Source of the DNA: Oscillospiraceae bacterium
GTDB taxonomy: Bacteria > Bacillota > Clostridia > Oscillospirales > CAG-272
DNA: 57,055 bases
NCBI GenBank assembly: GCA_015063685.1
Contig: SVTR01000020.1
Span: 1-57,055, forward strand
Direction of reading: 5' to 3'
Positions 7,629 through 15,596 of the stretch are shown piece after piece. The position numbers and the translations under genes are program-made. Positions within the stretch are counted from its first letter, which is position 1. Each line of letters starts with the position of its first letter. The notes beneath the pieces are model-generated. The model saw only the letters and a list, made by a program, of their open reading frames with translations, had not been told where the DNA came from and did not search any database.

Positions 7629-8958
7629 TCCGCATCCCCTCTACCTTCAGCGGCCGCTTTTCTGTGTTTCTGTAAGGCACGATGGCACGGGTAAAGCCAA
7701 GACGAGCCGCTTCTCTCACCCGTTGCTCCAGATTGGATACCGCGCGAATCTCACCCGCCAAGCCAAGCTCACCGATAACCAGCAGATCGTCGGGAACGAT
7801 ACGATCGGTGAGGGAGGAGATCATGGCAGCCGCAATGGCCAGATCAGCGGCAGGCTCCCCGATGGATAAGCCTCCTACCACGTTGAGGTAAACGTCGTTT
7901 TGATAGAATTTCAGACCCAACCGTTTTTCAAGGACGGCAAGGATCAGGTACACACGATTGTAGTCCACACCGTTGGAGGTGCGGCGGGGAGAAGGAAACA
8001 CTGTAGGGGTAACCAAGGCCTGCACCTCAGCAATAAGGGGGCGGGTGCCCTCCATGGAGCAAAGAGCACAGTTGCCGGATACATTTTTGGGACGTCCCGA
8101 GAGCAGCATCTCGGAGGGGTTAGCCACCTCGTCAAGTCCTCGGTCGGTCATCTCAAAGACACCGATCTCATTGGTAGAACCGTAGCGGTTCTTCACCGCG
8201 CGGATGATGCGGTAGGCTTGCTGACGCTCACCCTCGAAATAAAGCACCGCGTCTACCATGTGCTCCAGCACCTTGGGACCCGCAATACCGCCCTCCTTGT
8301 TGACGTGACCCACCAACAACATGGAAATGCCCTCTGCCTTGGCCTTGTTGATAAAGGTCAGGGCGCATTCCCGTACCTGAGTGATACTGCCGGGGGCAGA
8401 GTTGATCTTGTCAGAGTAGATGGTCTGAATGGAGTCAAGGATCATAACATCAGGCTTGATCTCGTCAGCCTCGGACAGAATCTTTTCCAGATTGGTCTCG
8501 GTTAACACATAGAGATGCTCACCCGTGACCCCCAACCGCTCGGCCCGGAGCTTTAATTGTCCGCCCGATTCCTCGCCCGATACATACAAGACCTTTCGAT
8601 CCTGCCCCAAGGCGTCGGATATCTGCATCAGCAGGGTGGATTTACCAATGCCGGGCTCACCCGACAAAAGCACCACCGAGCCGAGGACAAGTCCCCCGCC
8701 CAGCACACGGTCAAGCTCCCCAAGACCGCTCTCGGAGCGCATATAGGCAGGTGTGGTCAGCTTTTGGTATGCCGTCGCTTTGTTGTCGGACAGAGAGCTA
8801 CCCATGGAAGGTCGGCGCGCGGAAGGCTTTTCAGACTCTATTTGCAAAACTTCCTCGATCATGGTGTTCCACTTGCCGCAATGGGGACATTTCCCCAGCC
8901 ACTTAGGACTTTGCGCGCCGCACTCGGTGCAAACGTAAATCGTCTTTGGTGATTTCAT
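7570..8958 (-). CDS. radA: DNA repair protein RadA (Sms)
   Basis: RecA-like recombination and branch-migration protein of 462 residues, the normal size. It has the N-terminal four-Cys zinc finger (CTECG at 11-15, CPHCG at 24-28), Walker A GEPGIGKST, the RadA-specific KNRYG motif, and a C-terminal Lon-like domain with NVVGGLSIGEPAADLAIA. The start overlaps the end of the upstream phosphatase gene by 4 bases (ATGA), pointing to coupled translation. Confidence 0.96.
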   Translation of the reverse strand: MKSPKTIYVCTECGAQSPKWLGKCPHCGKWNTMIEEVLQIESEKPSARRPSMGSSLSDNKATAYQKLTTPAYMRSESGLGELDRVLGGGLVLGSVVLLSGEPGIGKSTLLMQISDALGQDRKVLYVSGEESGGQLKLRAERLGVTGEHLYVLTETNLEKILSEADEIKPDVMILDSIQTIYSDKINSAPGSITQVRECALTFINKAKAEGISMLLVGHVNKEGGIAGPKVLEHMVDAVLYFEGERQQAYRIIRAVKNRYGSTNEIGVFEMTDRGLDEVANPSEMLLSGRPKNVSGNCALCSMEGTRPLIAEVQALVTPTVFPSPRRTSNGVDYNRVYLILAVLEKRLGLKFYQNDVYLNVVGGLSIGEPAADLAIAAAMISSLTDRIVPDDLLVIGELGLAGEIRAVSNLEQRVREAARLGFTRAIVPYRNTEKRPLKVEGMRIIPVRGVYEVLKELKEPTI

Positions 8959-9638
8959 ATTTTTTCCTCGATTGATAGCAAAGATTTTAACTCGTCGGGT
9001 CGATCAATGAGCATCGTTGCCCCGTGGGACAAAAGAAATTCACGGTCTCGGAATCCCCAGGTCACCGATGCGCAAGCCACACCTGCGCCACGGGCGGTCA
9101 TGATATCCGTGTCGGCATCTCCCACGTATAAAGTCTCCTGAGGACTGACACCCAATGACCCCATAGCCATCAAAAGGGTGTCGGGCGCAGGCTTTTTGCG
9201 GATGCCCTCGGACTCTCGCTCCCCTACGGCTACCTCAATAAGATCTCCAAAATAATGCTTAGATAAAGCTTTGACAGCCCCATCAAATTTATTGGATACA
9301 ATGCCCGTGTGAAGACCCATTTTTTGAAGATCAGCCAGCAGAGACGGAATCCCCTCGTAAGGTGCGGTTTTTTCCCGGCAATGATCGGCGTAGTAGGCCT
9401 TGAATCGGGCAAGGCCGTCGGCGGCAGATTGTGGATCAAACCCCACGGGCATTGCCCGTTCCATGAGCTTGGCCACCCCATCACCCACAAAGCTCCGCAC
9501 CTCATCACGGGTGCGGCCGGGAAGACCCAAGGCAGTCAATGTGGTGTTGACAGCATTAGTCAGATCGTCCAGGGTGTCCAAGAGCGTGCCGTCCAGATCA
9601 AAGATTACAGCGCGATACGTACCACCGCCTCCTTTCAC
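8955..9638 (-). CDS. HAD-family phosphatase, phosphoglycolate phosphatase-like
   Basis: HAD hydrolase of about 227 residues. Motif I is VIFDLDGTLLDTLDDL with the nucleophile Asp near residue 13, motif II is GIVSNKFDGAV, motif III includes KKPAPDTL, and motif IV is YVGDADTDIMTA. The helical cap after motif I fits the Gph/PpaX subgroup. It heads an operon with radA. The only in-frame start ahead of motif I is GTG at 9638, and the best ribosome-site-like run (AAAGGAGG) lies after it, so the exact start is uncertain. Confidence 0.85.
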   Translation of the reverse strand: MKGGGGTYRAVIFDLDGTLLDTLDDLTNAVNTTLTALGLPGRTRDEVRSFVGDGVAKLMERAMPVGFDPQSAADGLARFKAYYADHCREKTAPYEGIPSLLADLQKMGLHTGIVSNKFDGAVKALSKHYFGDLIEVAVGERESEGIRKKPAPDTLLMAMGSLGVSPQETLYVGDADTDIMTARGAGVACASVTWGFRDREFLLSHGATMLIDRPDELKSLLSIEEKI

Positions 9639-9652
9639 AGCTTCTGCCTATC

Positions 9653-9681
9653 ATTATACCACATAATCTCGGCTTTCGCAA
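9653..9681 (-). promoter_or_regulatory. Promoter for phosphatase-radA operon
   Basis: Minus strand TTGCGA (9681-9676), 17-base spacer, TATAAT (9658-9653). Transcription would begin near 9646, only about 8 bases ahead of the GTG start of the phosphatase gene. Confidence 0.65.
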
Positions 9682-9735
9682 GGCTTTGGTGGAAAATCTC
9701 TTTCTTAAAAATTTTGCAGGAAGGCATAAAACCAC

Positions 9736-9764
9736 TTGCAATTTTTGCGAAAACATGGTATAAT
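9736..9764 (+). promoter_or_regulatory. Promoter for ddh
   Basis: TTGCAA (9736-9741), 17-base spacer, TATAAT (9759-9764). It is 42 bases ahead of the ddh ATG and points away from the phosphatase promoter. Confidence 0.75.
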
Positions 9765-9806
9765 ACCACCGTGATTTTTTCTTTCTCAAGCAAAGGAGAT
9801 GCATAT

Positions 9807-10784
9807 ATGAATATCGCTATTTATGGTTACGGCAACCTGGGTCGAGGCGTGGAGTGCGCCGTTACTGCCACCCCCGACATGACCCTGACGGGCATCTTCA
9901 CCCGCCGTGACCCTGCCAATGTCCATCCCCACACCAACGTCCCTGTTTACCACGTCGATGATCTTTTGGATCACAAGCATGAGATCGACGTGCTGATCAT
10001 CTGCGGCGGCAGCGCCACAGACCTGCCCGAAATGACTCCCGCCCTTGCCAAGGAATTCAACGTGGTAGATAGCTTTGATACCCATGCCGATATCCCCACT
10101 CACTTTGCCCGCGTCCATGCCGCCGCCCATGAGACGGGTCACATCGCTCTCATTTCCGCAGGCTGGGACCCCGGGATGTTCTCGGTCAACCGCCTCTATG
10201 CCTCCGCCATCCTCCCCGACGGTAAGGATTATACCTTCTGGGGTCGCGGTGTCAGCCAGGGACACTCGGATGCCATCCGCCGTATTGAGGGCGTGCTGGA
10301 CGCCAGACAGTATACCGTCCCCGTCCCCGAAGCCCTGGATGCTGTCAGAGCAGGGAAGAAGCCCGACCTTTCTACCCGTGAAAAGCATACCCGCGAATGC
10401 TTCGTGGTGGCCGCCGAAGGGGCTGACCTTGACCGCATCGAGCGTGAGATCAAGACCATGCCTAAGTATTTTGCCGACTACGATACCACCGTCACCTTCA
10501 TCACCATGGAAGAACTCAGGCGCGACCACATGGGCATTCCCCACGGCGGTTGTGTCATCCGCACGGGCGAGACGGGCTGGAATCACGAAAATAAGCACGT
10601 CATCGAGTATAAGCTGACCCTGGACTCTAACCCCGAGTTCACCTCCTCTGTGCTGGTGGCCTACGCCCGCGCCATCCATAAGATGCACAACCGTGGCATG
10701 AAGGGCTGCTACACCGTCTTTGACGTGGCCCCCGCTGATCTGTCGCCCCTGTCGGCCGAGGAATTGAGAGCGAAAATGCTGTGA
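9807..10784 (+). CDS. ddh: meso-Diaminopimelate D-dehydrogenase
   Basis: NADPH-dependent enzyme of 325 residues that makes meso-diaminopimelate in one step from tetrahydrodipicolinate, for lysine and peptidoglycan. Motifs are the dinucleotide-binding IAIYGYGNLGRGVE, CGGSATDLPEM, NVVDSFDTHADI, SAGWDPGMFS, GRGVSQGHSDA and RTGETGWNHENKHVIEY. The length equals that of known Ddh proteins. The ATG at 9807 follows AAAGGAG; the longer upstream frame has no ribosome site and runs antisense to the phosphatase gene. A family member acting on another amino acid is unlikely given the motif match. Confidence 0.93.
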   Translation: MNIAIYGYGNLGRGVECAVTATPDMTLTGIFTRRDPANVHPHTNVPVYHVDDLLDHKHEIDVLIICGGSATDLPEMTPALAKEFNVVDSFDTHADIPTHFARVHAAAHETGHIALISAGWDPGMFSVNRLYASAILPDGKDYTFWGRGVSQGHSDAIRRIEGVLDARQYTVPVPEALDAVRAGKKPDLSTREKHTRECFVVAAEGADLDRIEREIKTMPKYFADYDTTVTFITMEELRRDHMGIPHGGCVIRTGETGWNHENKHVIEYKLTLDSNPEFTSSVLVAYARAIHKMHNRGMKGCYTVFDVAPADLSPLSAEELRAKML

Positions 10785-10805
10785 ATATCAATAAGGGGTT
10801 ATAAT

Positions 10806-11330
10806 ATGAAATGCGGAATATGCGTATGTGGACTTAATGGTAGTGGAAAAACAACGCTTGCCCAAACACTCGCAAACGAATTGAATTTCAAGCATTTGGA
10901 TATAGAAGACTATTATTTTACATTTACATCTGCGAATACTCCATATTCATCCTCAAGAACCCGCGAAGAAGTTGAAGATTTGCTTTTGGAAGATATTAAA
11001 CATAACCCTTGTTTTGTTTTTTCTGCCGTTAATGGAAATATGACAAAAGATATAGATGCATATTACAACCTAGTAATCTACCTTGAGGTGCCTCTCGATA
11101 TTCGGATGAAACGGATTAGACAAAGGGCAATTGACAAATTTGGAAACAGAATCCTTCTTGGTGGAGATATGTACGAGCAAGAAGAAAAATTCTTTGCATA
11201 TGCAGAAAAAAGAACACCGGATAAAATCGAGAGTTGGTTGGAAACGGTAGTCTGCAAAGTCATTCGCCTTGATGGCAGAATACCAATACAAGAAAATGTT
11301 GACGTGATAAAAAGCCTTCTCCCCCTGTAG
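10806..11330 (+). CDS. Small P-loop kinase (AAA_33/adenylate-kinase-like)
   Basis: Protein of 174 residues with Walker A GLNGSGKTTLAQTLA at 9-23, then LDIEDYYF, VIYLEVPLDIRMKRIRQRA, the lid-like arginine helix of nucleotide or small-molecule kinases, and a C-terminal LDG. This layout fits shikimate/gluconate/adenylate-type kinases, but the substrate cannot be read. The gene is clearly richer in A and T than its neighbours, which suggests recent acquisition. It starts 21 bases after ddh with only a weak ribosome site (AAGGGG). A hairpin covers its stop codon (11312-11337). Confidence 0.72.
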   Translation: MKCGICVCGLNGSGKTTLAQTLANELNFKHLDIEDYYFTFTSANTPYSSSRTREEVEDLLLEDIKHNPCFVFSAVNGNMTKDIDAYYNLVIYLEVPLDIRMKRIRQRAIDKFGNRILLGGDMYEQEEKFFAYAEKRTPDKIESWLETVVCKVIRLDGRIPIQENVDVIKSLLPL

Positions 11331-11366
11331 AAGGCTTGGTGTAACTATTTGTTCTGCACATAAATG

Positions 11367-11415
11367 AAAGCTCCCACAAACCGTTTATCTCGGTCTATGG
11401 GAGCTTTGCTTTTTT
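11367..11415. terminator. Terminator between the kinase and HAD genes
   Basis: AAAGCTCCCA pairs with TGGGAGCTTT around a 21-base loop, followed on the plus strand by GCTTTTTT. It ends the ddh-kinase transcript and faces the end of the HAD gene. Confidence 0.75.
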
Positions 11416-11441
11416 CTATAATACCACAGGGGCGATCTCTA

Positions 11442-12305
11442 TCAATCTTCCTTATCAAAATTCCGCTTGTACTGCGCGAGCTGCGCCTCTTCCTTGGCCT
11501 TGAGCTTCTCCAGCGTCGCCATGTTCTCGATGGTCAGCTTGACAAAATTCTCCAGGGTAGACCCCGCAGAATAGTCTGCCACACACACGAAATTGATACG
11601 CTCATCCTCCACCAAGGGCTTCACGTGCCGGCTGTTGCCCGAGGGATAGACAGCCACCGACTTTCCCCCACGCTCCTTCACCAGCTTCATGCAGGGAATG
11701 TCGGTGAGTCCGTCCCCGATGTAGATCATGTTGTGATAAGCGATACGACGGAGGCTGCCATCCTGCAAGCGGTTCAGATTGTAGTCGTCGGTCACGTCCA
11801 GAATCCCCTTGGAGATGCGGTAGATGTACTGGGTCTTTAAGGTGTAGTTAATGGCCAATGCGGGCCACAATGCCTCGCCTTTCTCGTCGTACATATACTT
11901 GCAGGCATAGATGCGCTTGAAATACTTGGCAATGGGGGTGCCCTGAATGATCTCGTAAGTGCCGGAGGAAATGATATAATGCTCGATCTTCACCCCCAGC
12001 GACTCTCCAAATTCATTGATGCGGTCAAACCAGGACAGCACACCCTTGTAAAGCACCACGTTCTCACCGCATTGGTTGAGATACGCCTCGGTCAGAGGGA
12101 TCCCCTTTTCCTTGCACTTCTTGATCATCACGAACATATAGGCGAGGATTTTCTCCACCTCGTGTTCCTTGGTGATGCCTGCGGCCTCTCCCCAAAAATC
12201 CTCTGAGTTCATGCCAAGATTCTTGATGAAATCATACTCCTGCATATCCGTGGTACAAAGGGTCTTGTCAAAATCATATAAAATACCGATGGTGGTTTTG
12301 GCCAT
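11442..12305 (-). CDS. HAD-superfamily hydrolase of unknown substrate
   Basis: Protein of 287 residues with HAD motif I LYDFDKTLCTTDMQ (Asp near residue 11), motif II HYIISSGTYEII, and motif IV MIYIGDGLTDIPCMKLV. The large helical insert between motifs I and II and the order resemble phosphoserine-phosphatase-like HADs. The C-terminus is a charged helix (LEKLKAKEEAQLAQYKR). It is a single gene between two terminators. No signal peptide is present. The substrate is not predictable. Confidence 0.8.
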   Translation of the reverse strand: MAKTTIGILYDFDKTLCTTDMQEYDFIKNLGMNSEDFWGEAAGITKEHEVEKILAYMFVMIKKCKEKGIPLTEAYLNQCGENVVLYKGVLSWFDRINEFGESLGVKIEHYIISSGTYEIIQGTPIAKYFKRIYACKYMYDEKGEALWPALAINYTLKTQYIYRISKGILDVTDDYNLNRLQDGSLRRIAYHNMIYIGDGLTDIPCMKLVKERGGKSVAVYPSGNSRHVKPLVEDERINFVCVADYSAGSTLENFVKLTIENMATLEKLKAKEEAQLAQYKRNFDKED

Positions 12306-12382
12306 GGTGAATACCTCCTGTTGAATGGTAAGCTTATTGTATCACAAAGAAAAGAAAAAATCAATATGCCGTATAGAAAAAG

Positions 12383-12411
12383 TTGACAAATATGAATGTT
12401 TATGATACAAT
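12383..12411 (+). promoter_or_regulatory. Consensus promoter without an intact gene
   Basis: TTGACA (12383-12388), 17-base spacer, TACAAT (12406-12411). It points into a short open frame and then a hairpin terminator, with no full-length gene between. Confidence 0.7.
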
Positions 12412-12416
12412 GATAT

Positions 12417-12575
12417 CAGGATAATCCAATTCCCGTAAAAGCAGGAGAAGCGGAAACAAATCGCATCCAATATAGAATGTTTGTGGATGATGGCGAATAC
12501 ATTTATACTCTTGAAAGAAAAACAAAAATGGACGAGTTCTATATCACAAACATTGAATTCATCAAAGCATCCTAA
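12417..12575 (+). pseudogene. Short ORF or remnant behind an orphan promoter
   Basis: One frame is open from just after the TGA at 12410-12412 to the TAA at 12573-12575 and reads like a protein C-terminus (for example VDDGEYIYTLERKTK and FYITNIEFIKAS). The only ATG gives 32 codons from 12477 and lacks a ribosome site; GGAG at 12443-12446 precedes no start codon. The most likely reading is the tail of a gene whose 5' part was deleted. I do not recognise the family. Confidence 0.45.
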
Positions 12576-12581
12576 CACTAA

Positions 12582-12604
12582 AGCCCCCGCCGTCGGCGGG
12601 GGCT
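12582..12604. terminator. GC-rich terminator after spo0A
   Basis: AGCCCCCGCCG and CGGCGGGGGCT form a near-perfect palindrome. On the minus strand it sits 8 bases past the spo0A stop and is followed by TTTAG; on the plus strand it would end the orphan transcript. Confidence 0.7.
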
Positions 12605-12611
12605 CCACTAT

Positions 12612-13424
12612 TTAATGAAGCTTATATTTCAACCTGAGATTATCCGCGATCATGGCGATAAATTCTGAATTGGTGGGTTTGCCTCTGTTGTTTTGAATGG
12701 TGTATCCAAAATAACTGTTCAGCGTATCCACGTCGCCGCGGTCCCAGGCGACCTCGATGGCGTGACGGATAGCACGCTCCACTCTCGACGTGGTGGTGCT
12801 GTACTTCTTGGCCACCGAGGGATAGAGCACCTTCGTCACCGAATTGATGATATCGCTGTCCTTGATGGTGAGCAGAATGGCGGTGCGGAGGTACTGATAC
12901 CCCTTGATGTGGGCAGGCACGCCGATCTGATGAATGATCTGAGTGACTTGGGTTTCAATGTCATCCATTCGATCGGGACTGTTGGGGGACAGATCCCGGA
13001 CAGGCGGCGTGACTCGCCCCTCTCTTGTTTTGATCAACTCTTCCATGTGCGCAATCAGGCTTTCGTTGTGGATCGGTTTGATGAGACAAAGCTGGGCACC
13101 TGCGCCGGAGGCCTGAATAAACATATGTTGATTGGCGACAGGGGAGGTCATGATAAAGGCCGGTGCTTTATCCTTTCGATAATCCAACTGACCGCTGGCA
13201 CGGATGACGCCAATTCCATCCAGCTTGGAAAGCCAAATATCAATGATAGCGATATCGGGGTGATTATGATCTATCTTATGCAGGGCATCGTCGCCGTTGG
13301 TAGCTTCATCGATCATATGAAAGCCCGCACGATGAAGAGCCTCCCTGAGTTGATTCCTCTGTCCCGCGTTTTCATCCGCAATTAATACCTTGATGTGACC
13401 GTTGTTGTGGTTGTTGTATTCCAT
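12612..13424 (-). CDS. spo0A: Stage 0 sporulation response regulator Spo0A
   Basis: Master regulator of sporulation entry, 270 residues. The receiver domain (about 12-130) begins [15 protein letters not shown], has the phospho-acceptor Asp in [12 protein letters not shown] (near residue 61) and a Lys in LIKPIHNES. The C-terminal Spo0A DNA-binding domain carries [36 protein letters not shown] and IEVAWDRGD, with the recognition helix in the second. The usual neighbour spoIVB is absent. The gene has its own promoter and terminator and seems to be transcribed alone. Confidence 0.97.
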   Translation of the reverse strand: MEYNNHNNGHIKVLIADENAGQRNQLREALHRAGFHMIDEATNGDDALHKIDHNHPDIAIIDIWLSKLDGIGVIRASGQLDYRKDKAPAFIMTSPVANQHMFIQASGAGAQLCLIKPIHNESLIAHMEELIKTREGRVTPPVRDLSPNSPDRMDDIETQVTQIIHQIGVPAHIKGYQYLRTAILLTIKDSDIINSVTKVLYPSVAKKYSTTTSRVERAIRHAIEVAWDRGDVDTLNSYFGYTIQNNRGKPTNSEFIAMIADNLRLKYKLH

Positions 13425-13463
13425 TTTCCTTCTCCTTGGTTGGCAATATTTGGTAACGACTAT

Positions 13464-13492
13464 ATTTTACCATAAAATGGCAAAAATTGCAA
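13464..13492 (-). promoter_or_regulatory. spo0A promoter with possible 0A boxes
   Basis: Minus strand TTGCAA (13492-13487), 17-base spacer, TAAAAT (13469-13464). Upstream, TTTTGTCAATA (minus, about 13517-13507) and TTTGTCAAAC (plus, 13560-13569) resemble the Spo0A box core TGTCGAA with one change each, so self-regulation is possible. Confidence 0.55.
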
Positions 13493-13639
13493 TATACAGA
13501 AGCAAAAAAATATTGACAAAAATTACCAATCAAACCTGTTGATTTTGCCGAAATTGTACATTTGTCAAACAGGATAATGGTTTCCCCTCGAAATAGCATT
13601 AAAATTTTTCTAAAATTTCAAAAAAATCCGCTTTATCTG

Positions 13640-13668
13640 TTGAAAAAAACGGATAAATATGATATACT
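13640..13668 (+). promoter_or_regulatory. Promoter for the SufC/SufB pair
   Basis: TTGAAA (13640-13645), 17-base spacer, TATACT (13663-13668). The leader to the SufC ATG is about 74 bases and holds the inverted repeat GTCTTTGCA/TGCAAAGAC (13696-13704 and 13730-13738) that ends at the ribosome site AGGA. Confidence 0.7.
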
Positions 13669-13748
13669 ATATTGTTAGAAAATAAGATAAAGGAAGTCTT
13701 TGCAGGACATTTCTAACGCTTTTACAAAATGCAAAGACAGGAAAAAAC

Positions 13749-14525
13749 ATGCTTGAATTCAAAAATGTTTCTTACCGTGTGCCCTCGCAAAATGGTACCG
13801 GTAAGGAAATTGAAATCATAAAAAACGTCAACCTTAAAATCGACGAGCGTTTTGTGGCGATCACAGGTCCTAACGGCAGCGGCAAATCTACCATGGCAAA
13901 GCTGGTGGCGGGCATCATTAAGCCCACCGAAGGCCGTATCTATCTGGATGGCGAGGATATCACGGACATGTCCATCACCGAGCGCGCCCAAAAGGGGATT
14001 GGTTATGCCTTCCAGCAGCCCGTCCGCTTCAAGGGTATCACAGTCAAGGATCTCATTTCCATGGCCGCGGGGAAGAACATCAACATCCACCAGGCCTGCG
14101 AGTATCTCTCCGAGGTTGGCCTCTGCGCCAAGGAATATATCAACCGCGAGGTTAACGCATCCTTGTCAGGCGGCGAGCTGAAGCGTATCGAGATCGCTAT
14201 GGTCAACGCTCGCAACACCGCCTTCACCGTCTTTGACGAGCCCGAAGCAGGTATCGACCTCTGGAGCTTCAACAGCCTTATTGAGGTCTTCAAGAAGATG
14301 TACGACCGCACCAAGGGCACTATTCTCATCATCTCCCACCAGGAGAGAATTTTGGATATTGCTGATCGCGTCATCGTCATCTCCGGCGGCACTGTGGCCG
14401 ACGACGGCACCAAGGAGGAGGTTCTTCCCACCCTCCTGTCCCAGAGCGCGGGCTGCTGCCAGACCCGCAACGGCACCATCGGTAAAACCGTTGCCAAAAA
14501 AGAAACCGTGAAAGGAGGTGCTTGA
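13749..14525 (+). CDS. sufC: Fe-S cluster assembly ATPase, SufC type
   Basis: ABC-type ATPase of 258 residues that drives cluster assembly with the SufB-type partner. It has Walker A ITGPNGSGKSTMAKLVAG, IGYAFQQPVRFKG, the signature LSGGELKRIEIAMV, Walker B FTVFDEPEAGIDLW and the switch His in ILIISHQERIL. The SufC-like aromatic/acidic DEPEAGIDL (not DEPTSALD) separates it from transport ATPases. The stop lies two bases before the partner start. No sufD, sufS or sufU follows, so the pair resembles the reduced SufBC (SMS) type. Confidence 0.9.
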   Translation: MLEFKNVSYRVPSQNGTGKEIEIIKNVNLKIDERFVAITGPNGSGKSTMAKLVAGIIKPTEGRIYLDGEDITDMSITERAQKGIGYAFQQPVRFKGITVKDLISMAAGKNINIHQACEYLSEVGLCAKEYINREVNASLSGGELKRIEIAMVNARNTAFTVFDEPEAGIDLWSFNSLIEVFKKMYDRTKGTILIISHQERILDIADRVIVISGGTVADDGTKEEVLPTLLSQSAGCCQTRNGTIGKTVAKKETVKGGA

Positions 14526-14526
14526 T

Positions 14527-15462
14527 ATGGCTGAAACCAAAAAGCTTGACGCGATCCAGCTTGAAATGCTCAAGCAGGTGGCTGACCTTCACAGCGTCCC
14601 CGAGGGAGCCTACTCCCTCCGCATCAACGGCCAGCTCCACGGCAAGAATTCCTCCGAGCATATCACCATCGAAAAGAAAGAGGATGTGTCGGGCATCGAC
14701 ATCATCATCGCCCCGGGCACCAAGAACGAGAGCCTCCATATTCCTGTGATCCTGTCCCAGGCCGGCATCCGCGAGGTGGTCTATAATGATTTCCATATCG
14801 GTGAGGATTGCGACGTCACCATTGTGGCAGGCTGCGGCATCCACAATGGCGGCTCTGAGGCCAGCGAGCATAGCGGCATTCACCGTTTCTTCGTGGGTAA
14901 GGGCGCCAAGGTTAAATATGTGGAAAAGCACTACGGCTCGGGAGAGGGAACGGGCGAGCGTGTCATGAACCCCACCACCGAGATCCACATGGATGAAGAT
15001 AGCTACATGGAGATGGAGACCGCTCAAATTAAGGGCGTGGACTCCACCGTCCGCCGCTCCACCGCCACCTTGGCTGACCGCGCCACCCTCATCATCCACG
15101 AGAAGATCATGACCCACGGCACCCAGTACGCTGAGACCTACTTTGAGGTGGACTTGAATGGCGATGATTGCGGCGCCCACGTTGTTTCCCGTTCCGTGGC
15201 CAAGGATCAGTCTCGTCAGAAGTTCGTCTCTCACGTCAACGGCAACAACCGTTCCTCAGGGCATACAGAATGTGACGCTATCATTATGGATGATGCCAAG
15301 GTGGTGGCTATTCCCGAAATTTCTGCCAACCACACCGAAGCCTCTCTCATTCATGAGGCCGCTATTGGCAAGATCGCAGGCGAGCAGCTCATCAAGCTCA
15401 TGACCCTGGGGCTTACCGAAAAGGAGGCCGAGGAGCAGATCATCAACGGATTCTTGAAATAA
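14527..15462 (+). CDS. sufB: SufB/SufD-family scaffold protein, short (SmsB-like)
   Basis: Scaffold of 311 residues, much shorter than SufB of E. coli (about 495). The beta-helix core runs from about residue 80, with DVTIVAGCGIHNGG, FVGKGAKVKYVEKHYG, EKIMTHGTQYAET, SGHTECDAIIMDD and NHTEASLIHEAAIGKI. The Cys in HTECD and the His/Glu in LIHEAA match the positions of the essential SufB Cys and SufD/SufB His/Glu. The ATG at 14527 follows AAAGGAGGTG; a GTG at 14518 lies ahead of it in frame. It is the second gene of the pair. Confidence 0.88.
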   Translation: MAETKKLDAIQLEMLKQVADLHSVPEGAYSLRINGQLHGKNSSEHITIEKKEDVSGIDIIIAPGTKNESLHIPVILSQAGIREVVYNDFHIGEDCDVTIVAGCGIHNGGSEASEHSGIHRFFVGKGAKVKYVEKHYGSGEGTGERVMNPTTEIHMDEDSYMEMETAQIKGVDSTVRRSTATLADRATLIIHEKIMTHGTQYAETYFEVDLNGDDCGAHVVSRSVAKDQSRQKFVSHVNGNNRSSGHTECDAIIMDDAKVVAIPEISANHTEASLIHEAAIGKIAGEQLIKLMTLGLTEKEAEEQIINGFLK

Positions 15463-15545
15463 TAGGGTCAAAAGGGAATCCCGGATTGAAATGAATTTGC
15501 TTGCGCATCTCGGCTTATTGATATGTAAATAGTTGAAATAATTTT

Positions 15546-15588
15546 CCCTCCTTGTGCATAAACTGTTTCAAGCTATGCATGAGGAGGG
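15546..15588 (+). promoter_or_regulatory. Hairpin that covers the ribosome site of the TspO-like gene
   Basis: CCCTCCTTGTGCATA (15546-15560) pairs over 15 positions with TATGCATGAGGAGGG (15574-15588): 13 Watson-Crick and 2 G-U pairs, loop of 13. The 3' arm contains the GGAGGG ribosome site of the next gene, so folding would hide it. No T run follows, which argues against a terminator. Confidence 0.7.
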
Positions 15589-15596
15589 ACTTGATT

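Noticed and set aside
11312..11337. Hairpin over the stop codon of the P-loop kinase as a terminator
   Set aside because: The stem is good, but it is followed by GGTGTAAC, not a T run; the next hairpin at 11367 is the better terminator.
15463..15545. Terminator after the SufB gene
   Set aside because: No hairpin with a T run is visible; the hairpin at 15546 lacks T residues and includes a ribosome site.
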